Assembly (NCBI RefSeq): GCF_000400365.1
Contig: NZ_BAOG01000063.1
Coordinates: 1-64,000 of the forward strand
DNA: 64,000 nucleotides
Source of the DNA: Vibrio jasicida CAIM 1864 = LMG 25398
GTDB taxonomy: Bacteria; Pseudomonadota; Gammaproteobacteria; Enterobacterales; Vibrionaceae
Reading direction: 5' to 3'
In this document: positions 16,173-25,245 of the stretch, in pieces
How the letters are laid out: each line of letters opens with the position of its first letter
How positions within the stretch are numbered: the first letter of the stretch is position 1
Made by a program: the position numbers and the translations under genes
The notes under the pieces: model-generated
The model's database searches: none
Seen by the model: only the letters and a program-made list of their open reading frames with translations
What the model was told of the DNA's origin: nothing

Positions 16173-16655
16173 ATGAAAAAGAAAGAATCCACCAATTTTG
16201 AATTGGATAGTACCGATTTCGCCATTCTTGACCATATTCAGAAAGATGGTCGCATGAGTAATTCCAAACTCGCGGAGACGGTTAACCTGAGTGAAACGCC
16301 CTGCTGGCGACGCTGGAAAAAAATGGAAGAGGAAGGCTACATTGAGGGTTACGCCGCTAAGTTGAACCGCAAAAAGCTCGGCTTTCAAGTCTCTGGTTTT
16401 ACGCTGGTGACACTAGGCAGCCATGAAGTGGAAAACACCACGCCGTTTGAAGACTTCGTCGCAGAAACCGATTGGATCTTAATGTGTCACTGCATTGCTG
16501 GCAGCGCGGATTATATGGTGCAAGTGGTGGCGAGAGACTTAGACGAATACTTTGACCACATCAGTGCTATTCGCCGCGTGAAAGGCATCAGCGCCATTCA
16601 ATCCAACGTCTCAGTTAAGGAAATCAAGAGTACATTCCAGTTACCGCTAGAGTAG
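16173..16655 (+). CDS. Lrp/AsnC-family regulator
   Basis: A 160-residue regulator. An N-terminal AsnC-type helix-turn-helix spans about 10-60 (DGRMSNSKLAETVNLSETPCWRRW). A C-terminal RAM amino-acid-binding domain spans about 75-150 and includes GSADYMVQVVARDLDEY. It is divergent from the LysE-type exporter 121 nt away and probably controls it in response to an amino acid. Confidence 0.87.
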   Translation: MKKKESTNFELDSTDFAILDHIQKDGRMSNSKLAETVNLSETPCWRRWKKMEEEGYIEGYAAKLNRKKLGFQVSGFTLVTLGSHEVENTTPFEDFVAETDWILMCHCIAGSADYMVQVVARDLDEYFDHISAIRRVKGISAIQSNVSVKEIKSTFQLPLE

Positions 16656-16696
16656 TGTGATGGACGAGACCGATGTTGTGGACAAGATTGTACTCG

Positions 16697-17512
16697 CTAT
16701 CCCCTTCTACCATTAACGCGAAACTGCTGTGGGGTGACATCAAAGTAGGCTTTAAACGCTTTGATGTAAGAAGAGTCGTTTTGATACCCCACGTGATCGG
16801 CAATGCTTTGGATAGAGAGCTCTTCATCTAGCAAAGAGAGCGAATAAATCAGCCGAATTTGTTGCCGCCAAAGTTGAAACGAGGTGTTGAACTCTTTGGA
16901 GAACAAGCGCGACAAAGTTCGTTCGGATGCACCGACTCTCTCTCCCCACTGTCTGAGTGACCAATCCAATGCCGGCGTGTCGGTCAACGCTTCGAATATC
17001 AACTTTAAGCGTCTGTCTTCAGGCAGCAGTAACTGAAAGGTCTGCACGTTGTCTTTCATGATTTGATCATGCAACACGCCAAGCAATCGTGATACTTCCT
17101 CATCACTCACGTCCCCTTCACATTGGCGGCGTATTTCCTGTAACAGCTCGTTTAAGAACGGCGTGAGAGTGATGGTTCTCACTTGATGCTCGTACTCAGT
17201 ACCGAACTTAGGGTTTAGATAGATACCGACAAATGTCGTATGGCTTAGCGCGATGGATTCATGTTGAATACCCGCAGGCACAAACAGCGCAGAGGTATGG
17301 GGCACAAGGTGCTGGTAATGATCGGTTTTGGTTTGTAATAACCCTTTGATCGGGAAGATGACTTGATGCCACGTGTGTTGGTGCAGCGTATCAATGTAAC
17401 CTTTGGGCATATCGATGGTCTTAACCAGTGCCGGTGAGTGGGGATTGGCAGCCATCATCTCATTGGAGGTCATGACACCGGAGTGAGAATCGATTTGGCG
17501 GGTTGGCATCAT
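16697..17512 (-). CDS. AraC-family regulator with N-terminal cupin domain
   Basis: A 271-residue protein. An N-terminal cupin/AraC-binding domain (about 35-130, HQHTWHQVIFPIKG) precedes a double helix-turn-helix at about 165-265 (ERTLSRLFSKEFNTSF and ADHVGYQNDSSYIKAFK). AAGGAC lies 5 nt before the first of two ATG codons. It is convergent with the Lrp gene and divergent from the small hypothetical gene, so no target is obvious. Confidence 0.82.
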   Translation of the reverse strand: MMPTRQIDSHSGVMTSNEMMAANPHSPALVKTIDMPKGYIDTLHQHTWHQVIFPIKGLLQTKTDHYQHLVPHTSALFVPAGIQHESIALSHTTFVGIYLNPKFGTEYEHQVRTITLTPFLNELLQEIRRQCEGDVSDEEVSRLLGVLHDQIMKDNVQTFQLLLPEDRRLKLIFEALTDTPALDWSLRQWGERVGASERTLSRLFSKEFNTSFQLWRQQIRLIYSLSLLDEELSIQSIADHVGYQNDSSYIKAFKAYFDVTPQQFRVNGRRG

Positions 17513-17596
17513 TAACTGTCCTTACATCCCTACACTGACACAAGCTCATTAGGCTATCATGCTCGGCAAAGTGAATGAAGCCGTGAGGTGCGACGT

Positions 17597-17839
17597 ATGC
17601 GATATCAAGTTGAAATATCCAAAGAAAACCAACTCTTATTCAAAGTCGATATTGATAACATCAATCAAGACAAGTGCGAAGCATCGCTTGAAACTGTGTT
17701 AACCAAGTTTCCTAAAACGGAAGGTTATCAACGTCATGTGTTGGTTTCAGATAGCGAAACGCGTTACTTAAAAAGTACAGAAAAGCGCATTGAAGTACTG
17801 GCAGCGATTCCGGTATTTAAGTCATTGGGCGAGCGCTAA
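17597..17839 (+). CDS. small conserved-looking hypothetical protein
   Basis: An 80-residue soluble, charged protein; not recognised. The ATG at 17597 is chosen because GAGGTG ends 6 nt before it; a GTG nine bases earlier is the other option. No membrane segment, cysteine pair or known motif is visible. It lies 55 nt before the MOSC gene on the same strand and may be cotranscribed with it. Confidence 0.6.
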   Translation: MRYQVEISKENQLLFKVDIDNINQDKCEASLETVLTKFPKTEGYQRHVLVSDSETRYLKSTEKRIEVLAAIPVFKSLGER

Positions 17840-17894
17840 CGTGGTCTTGTTTCACACTGTATGGCAAATCAGTTTTAGGCGATAAGGAGAGAAT

Positions 17895-18587
17895 ATGAAG
17901 AAGTTAGGCGTAGTTAACAGTGTATTAGCGGGTAAAACCGTTGCCTTTGCACATGGTGCGAAAAGTGCGATTAACAAACAGGTTCTGCCGCAGCGTCAGC
18001 ATGCAACAGAACTGGGTTTTACCAACGACGAACAAGGCGATCCACGCTTCCATGGTGGGATTCAAAAAGCCCTTCATATTTACCCAAGCGAGCACTATCC
18101 GGTTTGGCAGCAGGAGCTCGGCGACAAAGCGATTTTCCAATCAGCTGGGGCGTTCGGTGAGAACTTAAGCTCAAGCGGCGTAACAGAAGAATCCATTTGC
18201 TTGAAAGATAAAATCCGCATCGGCTCAACCTTGCTGGAAGTATCACAAGGGCGCATGCCTTGCTGGAAACTCAACGTCCGTTTCGAGCAAAACGACATGG
18301 CTAGAAGACTGCAAGACACGCTTCGAACGGGCTGGTACTTCCGAGTGTTGCAAGAAGGCGATATCGGCGCAGGTGACGAAATTATTCTGTGCGAAAGACC
18401 TTACCCAGACTGGTCATTGGCTCGCATCATGGGCGCGGTGTTTACTGGTTGCCTAGATAAATCAGAGCTAAGCCAACTGGCAGGACTTCCATTGGTTGAA
18501 TCTTGGGGCAAGCTTGTTGAACGCCGACTAGAAACCGGTGAAGTCGAAGATTGGGAAATGCGTTTGGTTGGTCCGACTGCGGGTTAA
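17895..18587 (+). CDS. yiiM: MOSC-domain protein, YiiM-like
   Basis: A 230-residue MOSC-domain protein. The core at about 25-160 includes FHGGIQKALHIYPSEHYP and the conserved cysteine in GRMPCWKLN near residue 125, expected to hold the molybdenum cofactor sulfur. A short C-terminal 3-alpha domain follows. E. coli YiiM reduces N-hydroxylated purines such as 6-hydroxylaminopurine. GGAG lies 5 nt before the ATG. Confidence 0.82.
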   Translation: MKKLGVVNSVLAGKTVAFAHGAKSAINKQVLPQRQHATELGFTNDEQGDPRFHGGIQKALHIYPSEHYPVWQQELGDKAIFQSAGAFGENLSSSGVTEESICLKDKIRIGSTLLEVSQGRMPCWKLNVRFEQNDMARRLQDTLRTGWYFRVLQEGDIGAGDEIILCERPYPDWSLARIMGAVFTGCLDKSELSQLAGLPLVESWGKLVERRLETGEVEDWEMRLVGPTAG

Positions 18588-18635
18588 TTCCCGTTTTGAC
18601 TCCCCGATAGATCGGAGCGTATCCCTTCCAATATT

Positions 18636-18670
18636 AGCCCCACAACCAAGTCAGTGGGGCTTTTGCTTTT
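18636..18670 (+). terminator. rho-independent terminator after MOSC gene
   Basis: AGCCCCAC at 18636-18643 pairs with GTGGGGCT at 18654-18661, followed by TTTGCTTTTT. A short CCGAT/ATCGG hairpin precedes it at about 18603-18614. Confidence 0.85.
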
Positions 18671-18676
18671 TAGCCG

Positions 18677-18701
18677 TTCAATACAGCAAATCTGTATTGA
18701 A
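18677..18701. promoter_or_regulatory. 10-bp inverted repeat upstream of GNAT gene
   Basis: TTCAATACAG at 18677-18686 pairs perfectly with CTGTATTGAA at 18692-18701 around CAAAT. There is no U tract on either side and it lies about 85 nt before the GNAT gene, so it could be an operator or a leader hairpin. Confidence 0.4.
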
Positions 18702-18784
18702 GCTGGAGCTTAGCAATTAACAAAGGTTAATGAATCGCGCACAAATACGCTTTATGTTGTACCCAAAATAATACAAGGGGAAGC

Positions 18785-19294
18785 ATGATGCTCGAATGGA
18801 GAATTAAGAAATTCGCAGATCTGTCTGTTCAAGAGCTTTACGATTTTTTGCAGCAAAGAGTCAATATTTTCATCGTGGACATGAACACGCCATACAGCGA
18901 TTTGGATGGTAAAGATAACCATCCCGACACCTACCACGTGATGGGATATGACAACGAACATCTGGTGGCTTATAGTCGCATTATGCCTCCGAAACTCGGA
19001 TACCCTATTGACGTTTTACCCTTGCTGAACTCTGATGCCAATGACGTGTGTATTGGTCGCGTTATCGTCGCAGAGGACTACAGAGGGAAAAACATCGGTA
19101 ACCAATTGATGCAAGTGAGTTTCGATGCCACAAGAAAGATCTACCCGACCGACAGCATTTTTATATCCGCACAAGCACATTTGAAAGACTACTATGGCAA
19201 GTTCGGCTTCGATGTTGTCACCGATAGCTACTTGGAAGATGGATGCGCCATGTTGGGTCTTAGGCACATTCCGAAAGTTATCTGCTCAGCATAA
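18785..19294 (+). CDS. elaA: ElaA-like GNAT acetyltransferase
   Basis: A 169-residue GNAT-fold N-acetyltransferase resembling E. coli ElaA along its length: LYDFLQQRVNIFIVDMNTPY near the N terminus, the acetyl-CoA loop in VAEDYRGKNIGNQL at about 95-108, and AQAHLKDYYGKFGF towards the end. The substrate is unknown for this group. A second ATG one codon in is an equally possible start. Confidence 0.8.
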   Translation: MMLEWRIKKFADLSVQELYDFLQQRVNIFIVDMNTPYSDLDGKDNHPDTYHVMGYDNEHLVAYSRIMPPKLGYPIDVLPLLNSDANDVCIGRVIVAEDYRGKNIGNQLMQVSFDATRKIYPTDSIFISAQAHLKDYYGKFGFDVVTDSYLEDGCAMLGLRHIPKVICSA

Positions 19295-19431
19295 AAACAA
19301 CATCAACTCATTGTAAATATGAAAAGAATAAAGGCAGACAGAATTTCAATGATTGGTATTTAGCATTTACTCACCTTTGATCGATGGGGCAAAATCAGCG
19401 CTCAATAACGGAATATCAAAAAGGAGTAAAA

Positions 19432-20211
19432 GTGGAAGATTTCTATATCGATCACAAAGGGTTAGCAGCATATTTCGAGATTCAGTGGCTTGATAAACTT
19501 CGACAAAACGGCGTGAGCAAACTGCTTGATAGCCAGTCTAAGTCAGTGCCAGATTGGTTTGTCTCTTCAAGCCACTCGAAAGACGTCGCGCAGTTTGTTG
19601 TTGAAGCTCTCGGTAGTGAAAACCTTTCTCCTAAAAGCCTATTAGAAGTGGGACCTGCTCTCGGGAGAAACTGTTATGAATTGATAACCAACATACCAAG
19701 TATCAATTCGGCTACGCTCGTAGAACCTTCTCATCGTTTGTTATCAAACTTGAAACAGCTACTGATCGATGGGGGAGAGTGTGACTTCCACTATATTAAG
19801 AGCTTAAAAGAGCAAAAGCATTTCACATTTGATGCATCTTCAATAGCCAAAGCTTGTGACCATGTGAATTTTTCTCTCATCGAAGCACCTTTTGAAAGTG
19901 GCGTGGTCGCGGAGCAGCACGATTTAAGTCTTTGCTTGAATGTACTGGATCAATGTGACTCCCCTAAAACGGTCGTGGAAGCATTAATGGACGCAACGGC
20001 TCCTAATGGTGTTTTGGTTTTAGCCTGTACCTATCAGTGGAGCAAAAAACATTTAAAAGATGAGACTGAAGCAGTTGACGATATAAACGATTATTTTGGC
20101 CATGGTTGGACTCCATTATCCGAAGTTGAGCACGAGTATAAAATCAGATTCAACGAGAGATACTCTCTCCTTTTCTTGTCTCATATCGTCGCCTATAAAA
20201 AGATTGGCTAA
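19432..20211 (+). CDS. class I SAM-dependent methyltransferase-like protein
   Basis: A 259-residue protein from the GTG at 19432, chosen because AAGGAG lies 5 nt upstream; the in-frame ATG at 19384 has no ribosome binding site. SAM-binding motif I is recognisable as LLEVGPALGRNCYE at about 75-88, and an acidic segment ending in LSLCLNVLDQCD resembles motif IV. The substrate is unknown. It is flanked by terminators and stands as its own transcription unit. Confidence 0.6.
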   Translation: MEDFYIDHKGLAAYFEIQWLDKLRQNGVSKLLDSQSKSVPDWFVSSSHSKDVAQFVVEALGSENLSPKSLLEVGPALGRNCYELITNIPSINSATLVEPSHRLLSNLKQLLIDGGECDFHYIKSLKEQKHFTFDASSIAKACDHVNFSLIEAPFESGVVAEQHDLSLCLNVLDQCDSPKTVVEALMDATAPNGVLVLACTYQWSKKHLKDETEAVDDINDYFGHGWTPLSEVEHEYKIRFNERYSLLFLSHIVAYKKIG

Positions 20212-20220
20212 TAGATAAAG

Positions 20221-20259
20221 AAGCCACGCACCCGATATCGTCAGGTTCGTGGCTTTTTT
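20221..20259 (+). terminator. terminator 1 after methyltransferase-like gene
   Basis: AAGCCACG at 20221-20228 pairs with CGTGGCTT at 20248-20255, followed by TTTTG. Confidence 0.8.
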
Positions 20260-20263
20260 GTTT

Positions 20264-20309
20264 CTCCTATCTTGTTGAATTAATAAAACAAGATAGGAGC
20301 GCTTTTTTC
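20264..20309 (+). terminator. terminator 2, perfect 13-bp stem
   Basis: CTCCTATCTTGTT at 20264-20276 pairs without mismatch with AACAAGATAGGAG at 20287-20299 around a 10-nt loop, followed by CGCTTTTTT. It directly follows the first terminator and separates it from the LacI unit. Confidence 0.8.
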
Positions 20310-20418
20310 TAAAGTTCTATCCTTTGAACTTACTAACATAACCAACAATTAATAGCCGCTACACTCTGCCTCATATCCTCCCTTTCAATTCACCCTGTTA
20401 CTCTCTTGGAGAAATCTA

Positions 20419-21399
20419 GTGGCAACCATGAAAGACGTCGCGGACATGGCTGGTGTCTCTACGGCAACAGTCTCGCGTGTTATCAATCGCACCAGTTATG
20501 TTGAACCAGTAACGCAAGAGCGAGTCGAACGCGCCATTAAAGAGCTCAACTACCGCCGAGATGCGCGAGCAACAGCGCTAGCAAACCGCAGCAATAACAC
20601 GCTAGGTTTACTCACTGGGAACTTGGCTGACCCTTTTTTCGCCTTGATCGCCAAAAGCGTAGAAGAAGTGGCTCGTGCCAATGGTTGCCAGTTGGTCGTA
20701 GTCAGTGGCGGGCACAATGCGCAACGAGAAAAAGAAGGGCTCGACTTTCTCATCAGTCAGGGCTGTGAGGCGATGGTCGTACACTCAAAGATGCTCGATG
20801 ACACCACGCTGATGCAATACGCTGCACAGCTTCCGGCGATGGTGTTACTCAACCGCACCATTGCACAAATCTCCAATCGTTCTGTCTGGGTAGACAACCG
20901 AGTCGGTGCGCGCAAATCGGTCGAATATTTGATTCAGCAAGGTCATCGCAAGATCGCCTGTGTCACCAGTGACTTACCCATTGAAGATCGAACCGACCGC
21001 CTTGAAGGTTATCGAGACGCAATGAATGCAGCCAATTTAGCTATCCCAACAGGTTGGGTAATCAACCAAAACTTCAGTGAGTCTGGAGGAGAGGAAGCAG
21101 GTCGCCAACTTATTCAATCCTGTCCGGGAGTCACTGCGGTAGTCACATTTAACGACGTAATGGCAGCAGGCTTAATGGCAAGTTTGCATGAGCAGGGTTT
21201 GTCGGTGCCAGATGATATCTCCGTGGTTGGATTTGATGATGTGTTGCTTGCACGCTACCTCTATCCACGATTGACCACCATGCATAACCCAATTGACGAA
21301 ATGTCGACTTATGCAGCGAAATTAGCACTAAACTTAAGTAAAGACGGCTATTCGCCACCAAACCTGCATCAATTTGAAGCAAGCTTAGTCAGCAGGTAA
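20419..21399 (+). CDS. LacI/GalR-family repressor
   Basis: A 326-residue repressor. The N-terminal helix-turn-helix is MKDVADMAGVSTATVSRVIN, followed by the hinge (RATALANRSNNTLGLL) and a periplasmic-binding-like effector domain with the late VVGFDDVLLARY signature. The start is a GTG with GGAG 7 nt upstream; the ATG three codons later is possible. It is upstream of and codirectional with an NhaC-family transporter and a PatB-family lyase, and a perfect 18-bp palindromic operator separates them. The effector is not known. Confidence 0.87.
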   Translation: MATMKDVADMAGVSTATVSRVINRTSYVEPVTQERVERAIKELNYRRDARATALANRSNNTLGLLTGNLADPFFALIAKSVEEVARANGCQLVVVSGGHNAQREKEGLDFLISQGCEAMVVHSKMLDDTTLMQYAAQLPAMVLLNRTIAQISNRSVWVDNRVGARKSVEYLIQQGHRKIACVTSDLPIEDRTDRLEGYRDAMNAANLAIPTGWVINQNFSESGGEEAGRQLIQSCPGVTAVVTFNDVMAAGLMASLHEQGLSVPDDISVVGFDDVLLARYLYPRLTTMHNPIDEMSTYAAKLALNLSKDGYSPPNLHQFEASLVSR

Positions 21400-21432
21400 A
21401 CCGTCAAAGCAATACAAAAGATCGGATAAAAT

Positions 21433-21448
21433 TGTGATGAACCTTACA
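21433..21448. promoter_or_regulatory. CRP-like site
   Basis: TGTGA-N6-TTACA at 21433-21448 matches nine of ten bases of the CRP half-sites TGTGA-N6-TCACA. It lies 12 nt before the LacI-type palindrome and about 120 nt before the transporter start. Confidence 0.45.
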
Positions 21449-21459
21449 TTCGCACACCT

Positions 21460-21477
21460 CATGTAAGCGCTTACATG
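21460..21477. promoter_or_regulatory. LacI-family operator, perfect 18-bp palindrome
   Basis: CATGTAAGCGCTTACATG is a perfect palindrome with the central CG step typical of LacI/GalR operators. It lies about 60 nt after the LacI gene and 90 nt before the NhaC-family gene, so the repressor probably controls the transporter-lyase pair. Confidence 0.75.
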
Positions 21478-21566
21478 AAAACAACACACCGCTCTCATTT
21501 TGCCTATTATGTGACCGTTATTATCCATTTCGAACAAACCCTACATCGATCCTGAGGATAAATAAC

Positions 21567-23042
21567 ATGACAAATTCTAAGCCTCTGCCGTCGTTCGGAT
21601 TAGCACTCGCCCCTATTGCGGTGATGTTTGCACTTCTGGCTGTCGGATACGGAATACTCGGACTTCGCATTGAAGTTCTGTTGCTGATTTCAGCTGCCTT
21701 TACTGGTCTTATCGCGTGGAAGATCGGTTACAACTGGGATGACATCATTAACGCCATCGTAGAAAAACTGGCCAAAGCGATGCCAGTCATTCTGATTTTG
21801 GTCTCGGTTGGTGGTTTGATTGCCAGCTGGATGGTCAGCGGCACAATCCCTTACATGGTTTACTGGGGACTTAAAGTCATCAGCCCTGAATACATTCTTA
21901 TTGCCGCTTTCTTTGTGACCAGTGTCGTTTCCGTTTGTACCGGCACGTCTTGGGGCTCTGCAGGTACTGTTGGTGTCGCACTAATGGGCGTGGCAGCAGG
22001 CCTTGACGTCTCGCTCGCAGCTGTCGCTGGTGCAGTGGTATCTGGCGCGTACTTTGGTGATAAAATCTCACCGTTATCAGATTCAACCAACTTTGCGCCT
22101 GTCGTTTCAGGCACCACCTTGTACGAACACATTCAACATATGCTTTACACCACCCTGCCGGGCTTTGTGATTGCGTCTGTCGTCTTCTTCTTTGCGGGTC
22201 AAAGCGCTGATATCGCGAACATTCACGAGCCAGAGAAAGTTGTTCAAATCATCTCGGGCTTAGATAATCTATACAACTTCAACATTCTACTTCTTATCCC
22301 GCCAGTGATGATCCTGTGGGGCGCGTTAACTAAGAAGCCAGTTCTGCCATTGATGCTTGGCGCATCGGCTATCGCGATTGTTTTAGGCATGTTTTTCCAA
22401 GACTTCACACTAAAACAAGGCTTCCAAGCTTACGTAGACGGCTTCAACCTAGCCATGTTTGAGGCAAACGGTCACAGCGTAAATGGCTTAGTACCAGATA
22501 TCACCAAACTGCTTAACCGTGGCGGTCTGTTCTCAATGATGAGCACGATTCTACTAGTATTCTGTGCCTTTGCCTTCGCTGGTATTTTGAGCCTAACTGG
22601 CGCACTAAACGTGGTACTAGGCAAATTCCTACATGCGATTCACACCACAGGTCAGCTGATTGCTTCGACCGTTGTGGCAACCATCACTGTGGTTTTCACC
22701 ACTTCTGACGGCAAGCTAGCGCTGTTGATTCCGGGTGAGTTGTTCCAAAACGCTTACCGAAAAATGGGATTAGACACGAAGAACCTGTCTCGAACCATCG
22801 AAGATGCCGGCACCATTATTGAACCATTGGTTCCTTGGACAGCCGCAGGTATCTATATGGCGGGTACGCTAGGCGTGGCAACGTTGGATTACCTACCATG
22901 GGCGATTCAATGTTACACCGGCGTGATCTTCGCTCTGATTTATGGCTTCACTGGCTTTGGTATCGCAAAAGCCAAGCCAGAACAAAACGAACAACAGATT
23001 GCTAAAGAGCATTCAAATACACCAGCAGTAGAAACAAAATAA
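21567..23042 (+). CDS. NhaC-family Na+/H+ antiporter-type transporter
   Basis: A 491-residue membrane protein with about 12 predicted helices. The family-typical segment GTSWGSAGTVGVA lies at about residues 129-141, followed by SGAYFGDKISPLSDSTN. NhaC relatives include Na+/H+ antiporters and organic-acid exchangers such as MleN. Here a LacI repressor and a PLP C-S lyase are linked, so a role in importing or exchanging an organic substrate, perhaps a sulfur amino acid, is more likely than pure sodium export; this is inference. The lyase follows 12 nt later. Confidence 0.82.
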   Translation: MTNSKPLPSFGLALAPIAVMFALLAVGYGILGLRIEVLLLISAAFTGLIAWKIGYNWDDIINAIVEKLAKAMPVILILVSVGGLIASWMVSGTIPYMVYWGLKVISPEYILIAAFFVTSVVSVCTGTSWGSAGTVGVALMGVAAGLDVSLAAVAGAVVSGAYFGDKISPLSDSTNFAPVVSGTTLYEHIQHMLYTTLPGFVIASVVFFFAGQSADIANIHEPEKVVQIISGLDNLYNFNILLLIPPVMILWGALTKKPVLPLMLGASAIAIVLGMFFQDFTLKQGFQAYVDGFNLAMFEANGHSVNGLVPDITKLLNRGGLFSMMSTILLVFCAFAFAGILSLTGALNVVLGKFLHAIHTTGQLIASTVVATITVVFTTSDGKLALLIPGELFQNAYRKMGLDTKNLSRTIEDAGTIIEPLVPWTAAGIYMAGTLGVATLDYLPWAIQCYTGVIFALIYGFTGFGIAKAKPEQNEQQIAKEHSNTPAVETK

Positions 23043-23054
23043 GGTAAATCATTG

Positions 23055-24221
23055 ATGAACGCTTTCGACCAAATTCTGAACCGCAAGGAAAGTGGCTCTG
23101 TTAAATGGGACTTTATGCAGCAAAAGCTGGGATTGGCTGGCACGGATTTACTCCCGATGTGGGTATCCGATTACGATTTTAAAGCGCCGCAAGTAGTATT
23201 AGACGCGCTACAACAACGTGTTGAGCATGGAATTTTTGGTTACGCAGAACGCGATGATACGTACTACCAAGCTACGATCGATTGGTATCAAAACCAGCAT
23301 GGTACCCACGTTGAGCGTGAGTGGATCACTACGGTACATGGCGTACTTCCTGGACTCGCGATGGCATTGCAAATGCTCACCGAAAAAGGTGATGGCATCG
23401 TGATGCAGAGTCCGGGATATGGCTCCTTCCGTAAGATCATTGAATTCAACGATCGTGTTGTCGTAGAGAACCCACTGACGGAAACCAAAGGCGACTATCA
23501 ACTCGACTTTGATCATCTCGAAACCTGCTTTGCTAATGGCGCAAAAGCAATGATCTTCTGTAACCCACATAACCCAACAGGGCGAGTTTGGTCTGAAAGC
23601 GAAATGACAAAGGTTGCCGAACTGTGTGAACAGTATCAAGTTTGGCTGCTGAGTGATGAAATATGGGGCGATTTAGTGGTTGGCGATGCGGAGTACTACT
23701 CTGCTTTACGTCTTCCAAAAAATCTTACAAAACGTCTGATAGTAGCTACGGCTGCAAGTAAGACGTTTGGTTTGTCTTCACTGCGAATCTCTAACTTTAT
23801 GATTCCAGATGAATCACTCCGAGCACAGTTTACTCGCCGATTAGATGCTCATGGTATGGACGTGTTCAATAGCCTATCGATGAGTGCAGCGACTGTTGCT
23901 TATCAAGAGTGCTCTAATTGGTTGATGGACTTAAAAGACTACTTGCGAGCTAATATCGCCAAACTTGATCAGTTTGTACAAACGGAACTGCCAGAGGTGA
24001 AATTTATCGCCCCACAAGCAGGCTACTTGGCTTGGTTAGATTGCCGCGCATTCAACCTGACCGACGCCGAGCTGGAGCAAAAATTTGTCGCCGCAGGGCT
24101 TGTCCCGAGCATGGGCATCGCTTTCGGTAAAGAAGGTTCTGGCTTTGTTCGCCTTAATCTAGGCTGCCCAGCAGGCACACTGGATGAAGCCTTGGTAAGA
24201 ATCAAACACGCACTAAACTAG
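23055..24221 (+). CDS. MalY/PatB-family PLP C-S lyase
   Basis: A 388-residue fold-type I PLP enzyme. The Schiff-base lysine is at about Lys236 in TAASKTFGLSSLRIS, and NPHNPTGRVW is the conserved aminotransferase-like segment. PatB/MalY proteins cleave the C-S bond of cystathionine or cysteine conjugates to give pyruvate, ammonia and a thiol. The ATG at 23055 is preferred to a TTG one codon earlier. It is cotranscribed with the NhaC-type transporter, and a terminator follows. Confidence 0.86.
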   Translation: MNAFDQILNRKESGSVKWDFMQQKLGLAGTDLLPMWVSDYDFKAPQVVLDALQQRVEHGIFGYAERDDTYYQATIDWYQNQHGTHVEREWITTVHGVLPGLAMALQMLTEKGDGIVMQSPGYGSFRKIIEFNDRVVVENPLTETKGDYQLDFDHLETCFANGAKAMIFCNPHNPTGRVWSESEMTKVAELCEQYQVWLLSDEIWGDLVVGDAEYYSALRLPKNLTKRLIVATAASKTFGLSSLRISNFMIPDESLRAQFTRRLDAHGMDVFNSLSMSAATVAYQECSNWLMDLKDYLRANIAKLDQFVQTELPEVKFIAPQAGYLAWLDCRAFNLTDAELEQKFVAAGLVPSMGIAFGKEGSGFVRLNLGCPAGTLDEALVRIKHALN

Positions 24222-24243
24222 CCATACAAACAACCGATATAAC

Positions 24244-24281
24244 AAAGCCACGCTTTTCATGTTAAGGCGTGGCTTTTTGTT
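24244..24281 (+). terminator. terminator after PatB-like gene
   Basis: AAAGCCACGC at 24244-24253 pairs with GCGTGGCTTT at 24267-24276, followed by TTGTTT. Confidence 0.85.
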
Positions 24282-24408
24282 TCCCTTTCCCCAGACTGCA
24301 CAGACAACACTTCCCTAAAGCCATCATTACACTTCCATACGTTCTGCTGATAGAAGGTTACACATTCGTTTTGTACACTGTTCAAAACCAAGTGATTAGG
24401 ACAGCATA

Positions 24409-25185
24409 ATGAACAAAACACTCATCGCGTTAATCACTTTAACGGCAGCAGGAACAGCAACAGCTGGCGACACTTACATTCGTAACGGTAACATCTACAA
24501 CAACGAAGGCGGTTGGATGGTCGAAGCTGGCGTAGTGCAAGCCAGTGATCTTTTCAAAGACCAAAAGCACAATACAGCACCAGTGTTAAACGGTGGCTAT
24601 CACGGTGAAGATTTCAACGCTGATCTTGGTGGCATCAACTACCGCTTTCTTGGTGAAACTAACGAATTGTTAAACATGAGTGCTTATGTGGTGGGCAGTG
24701 GCGTACCTCGCGATAGCGATGTAGCGAAAAGCTTAAAAGGTACTAAGCGTCGTGATTTTGCGGTCGATTTAGGTTTAAACGCAGACTTCACACTCGATCC
24801 AAACAACGTGATTTCAACTTACCTACAACACGATGTTTCTGGTGCCTATAAAGGCTTCCAAGGTGGTGCGACTTACTTCCACATCATGAACATCGGCAAT
24901 GCTGATTTCGTACCATTTGCGAGCGTGTCTTACCAAAGCGAAGACTATGTAGATTACTACTTCGGTGTCACAGACAAAGAAGCACGCGCAAACCGCAAAG
25001 CTTACAAAGGCGAAGCTACGGTAAACTATGGTTTAGGCTACAAACTGGTTGTGCCAATCACCGATAACTGGCAAATCAGCCAAGTATCACAATACACGCG
25101 TCTAGGGAGTGGCATCAGTGATTCTTCTATCGTAGAGAGCGCAAACCAATGGACAGTTGGCGCGACCGTTTCTTACAACTTCTAG
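24409..25185 (+). CDS. ompV: MipA/OmpV-family outer membrane protein
   Basis: A 258-residue outer membrane protein. A signal peptide of about 19 residues ends at ATA, followed by an amphipathic beta-barrel with the terminal VGATVSYNF ending in Phe. The pattern EGGWMVEAGVV and the overall size fit OmpV of Vibrio and the MipA family. Its role is not firmly known; OmpV is an abundant immunogenic surface protein. It is a single-gene unit with its own terminator. Confidence 0.82.
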   Translation: MNKTLIALITLTAAGTATAGDTYIRNGNIYNNEGGWMVEAGVVQASDLFKDQKHNTAPVLNGGYHGEDFNADLGGINYRFLGETNELLNMSAYVVGSGVPRDSDVAKSLKGTKRRDFAVDLGLNADFTLDPNNVISTYLQHDVSGAYKGFQGGATYFHIMNIGNADFVPFASVSYQSEDYVDYYFGVTDKEARANRKAYKGEATVNYGLGYKLVVPITDNWQISQVSQYTRLGSGISDSSIVESANQWTVGATVSYNF

Positions 25186-25202
25186 TCTCTTTCCGTTAAT
25201 AG

Positions 25203-25233
25203 AAAAAGCCATCATCACGATGGCTTTTTGTTT
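25203..25233. terminator. bidirectional terminator
   Basis: AAAAAGCCATC at 25203-25213 pairs with GATGGCTTTTT at 25219-25229 around a 5-nt loop. Runs of T occur on both strands, so it can serve ompV and the convergent helicase gene. Confidence 0.9.
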
Positions 25234-25245
25234 GTTTAGCTTGGT

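Noticed and set aside
18677..18701. Inverted repeat taken as a terminator for the MOSC gene
   Set aside because: A better terminator with a T run lies just upstream at 18636-18670, and this one has no U tract; kept only as a possible operator or leader structure.
23208..23639. 143-codon minus-strand frame
   Set aside because: It is antisense to the PatB-like lyase, with no family match or start signal.
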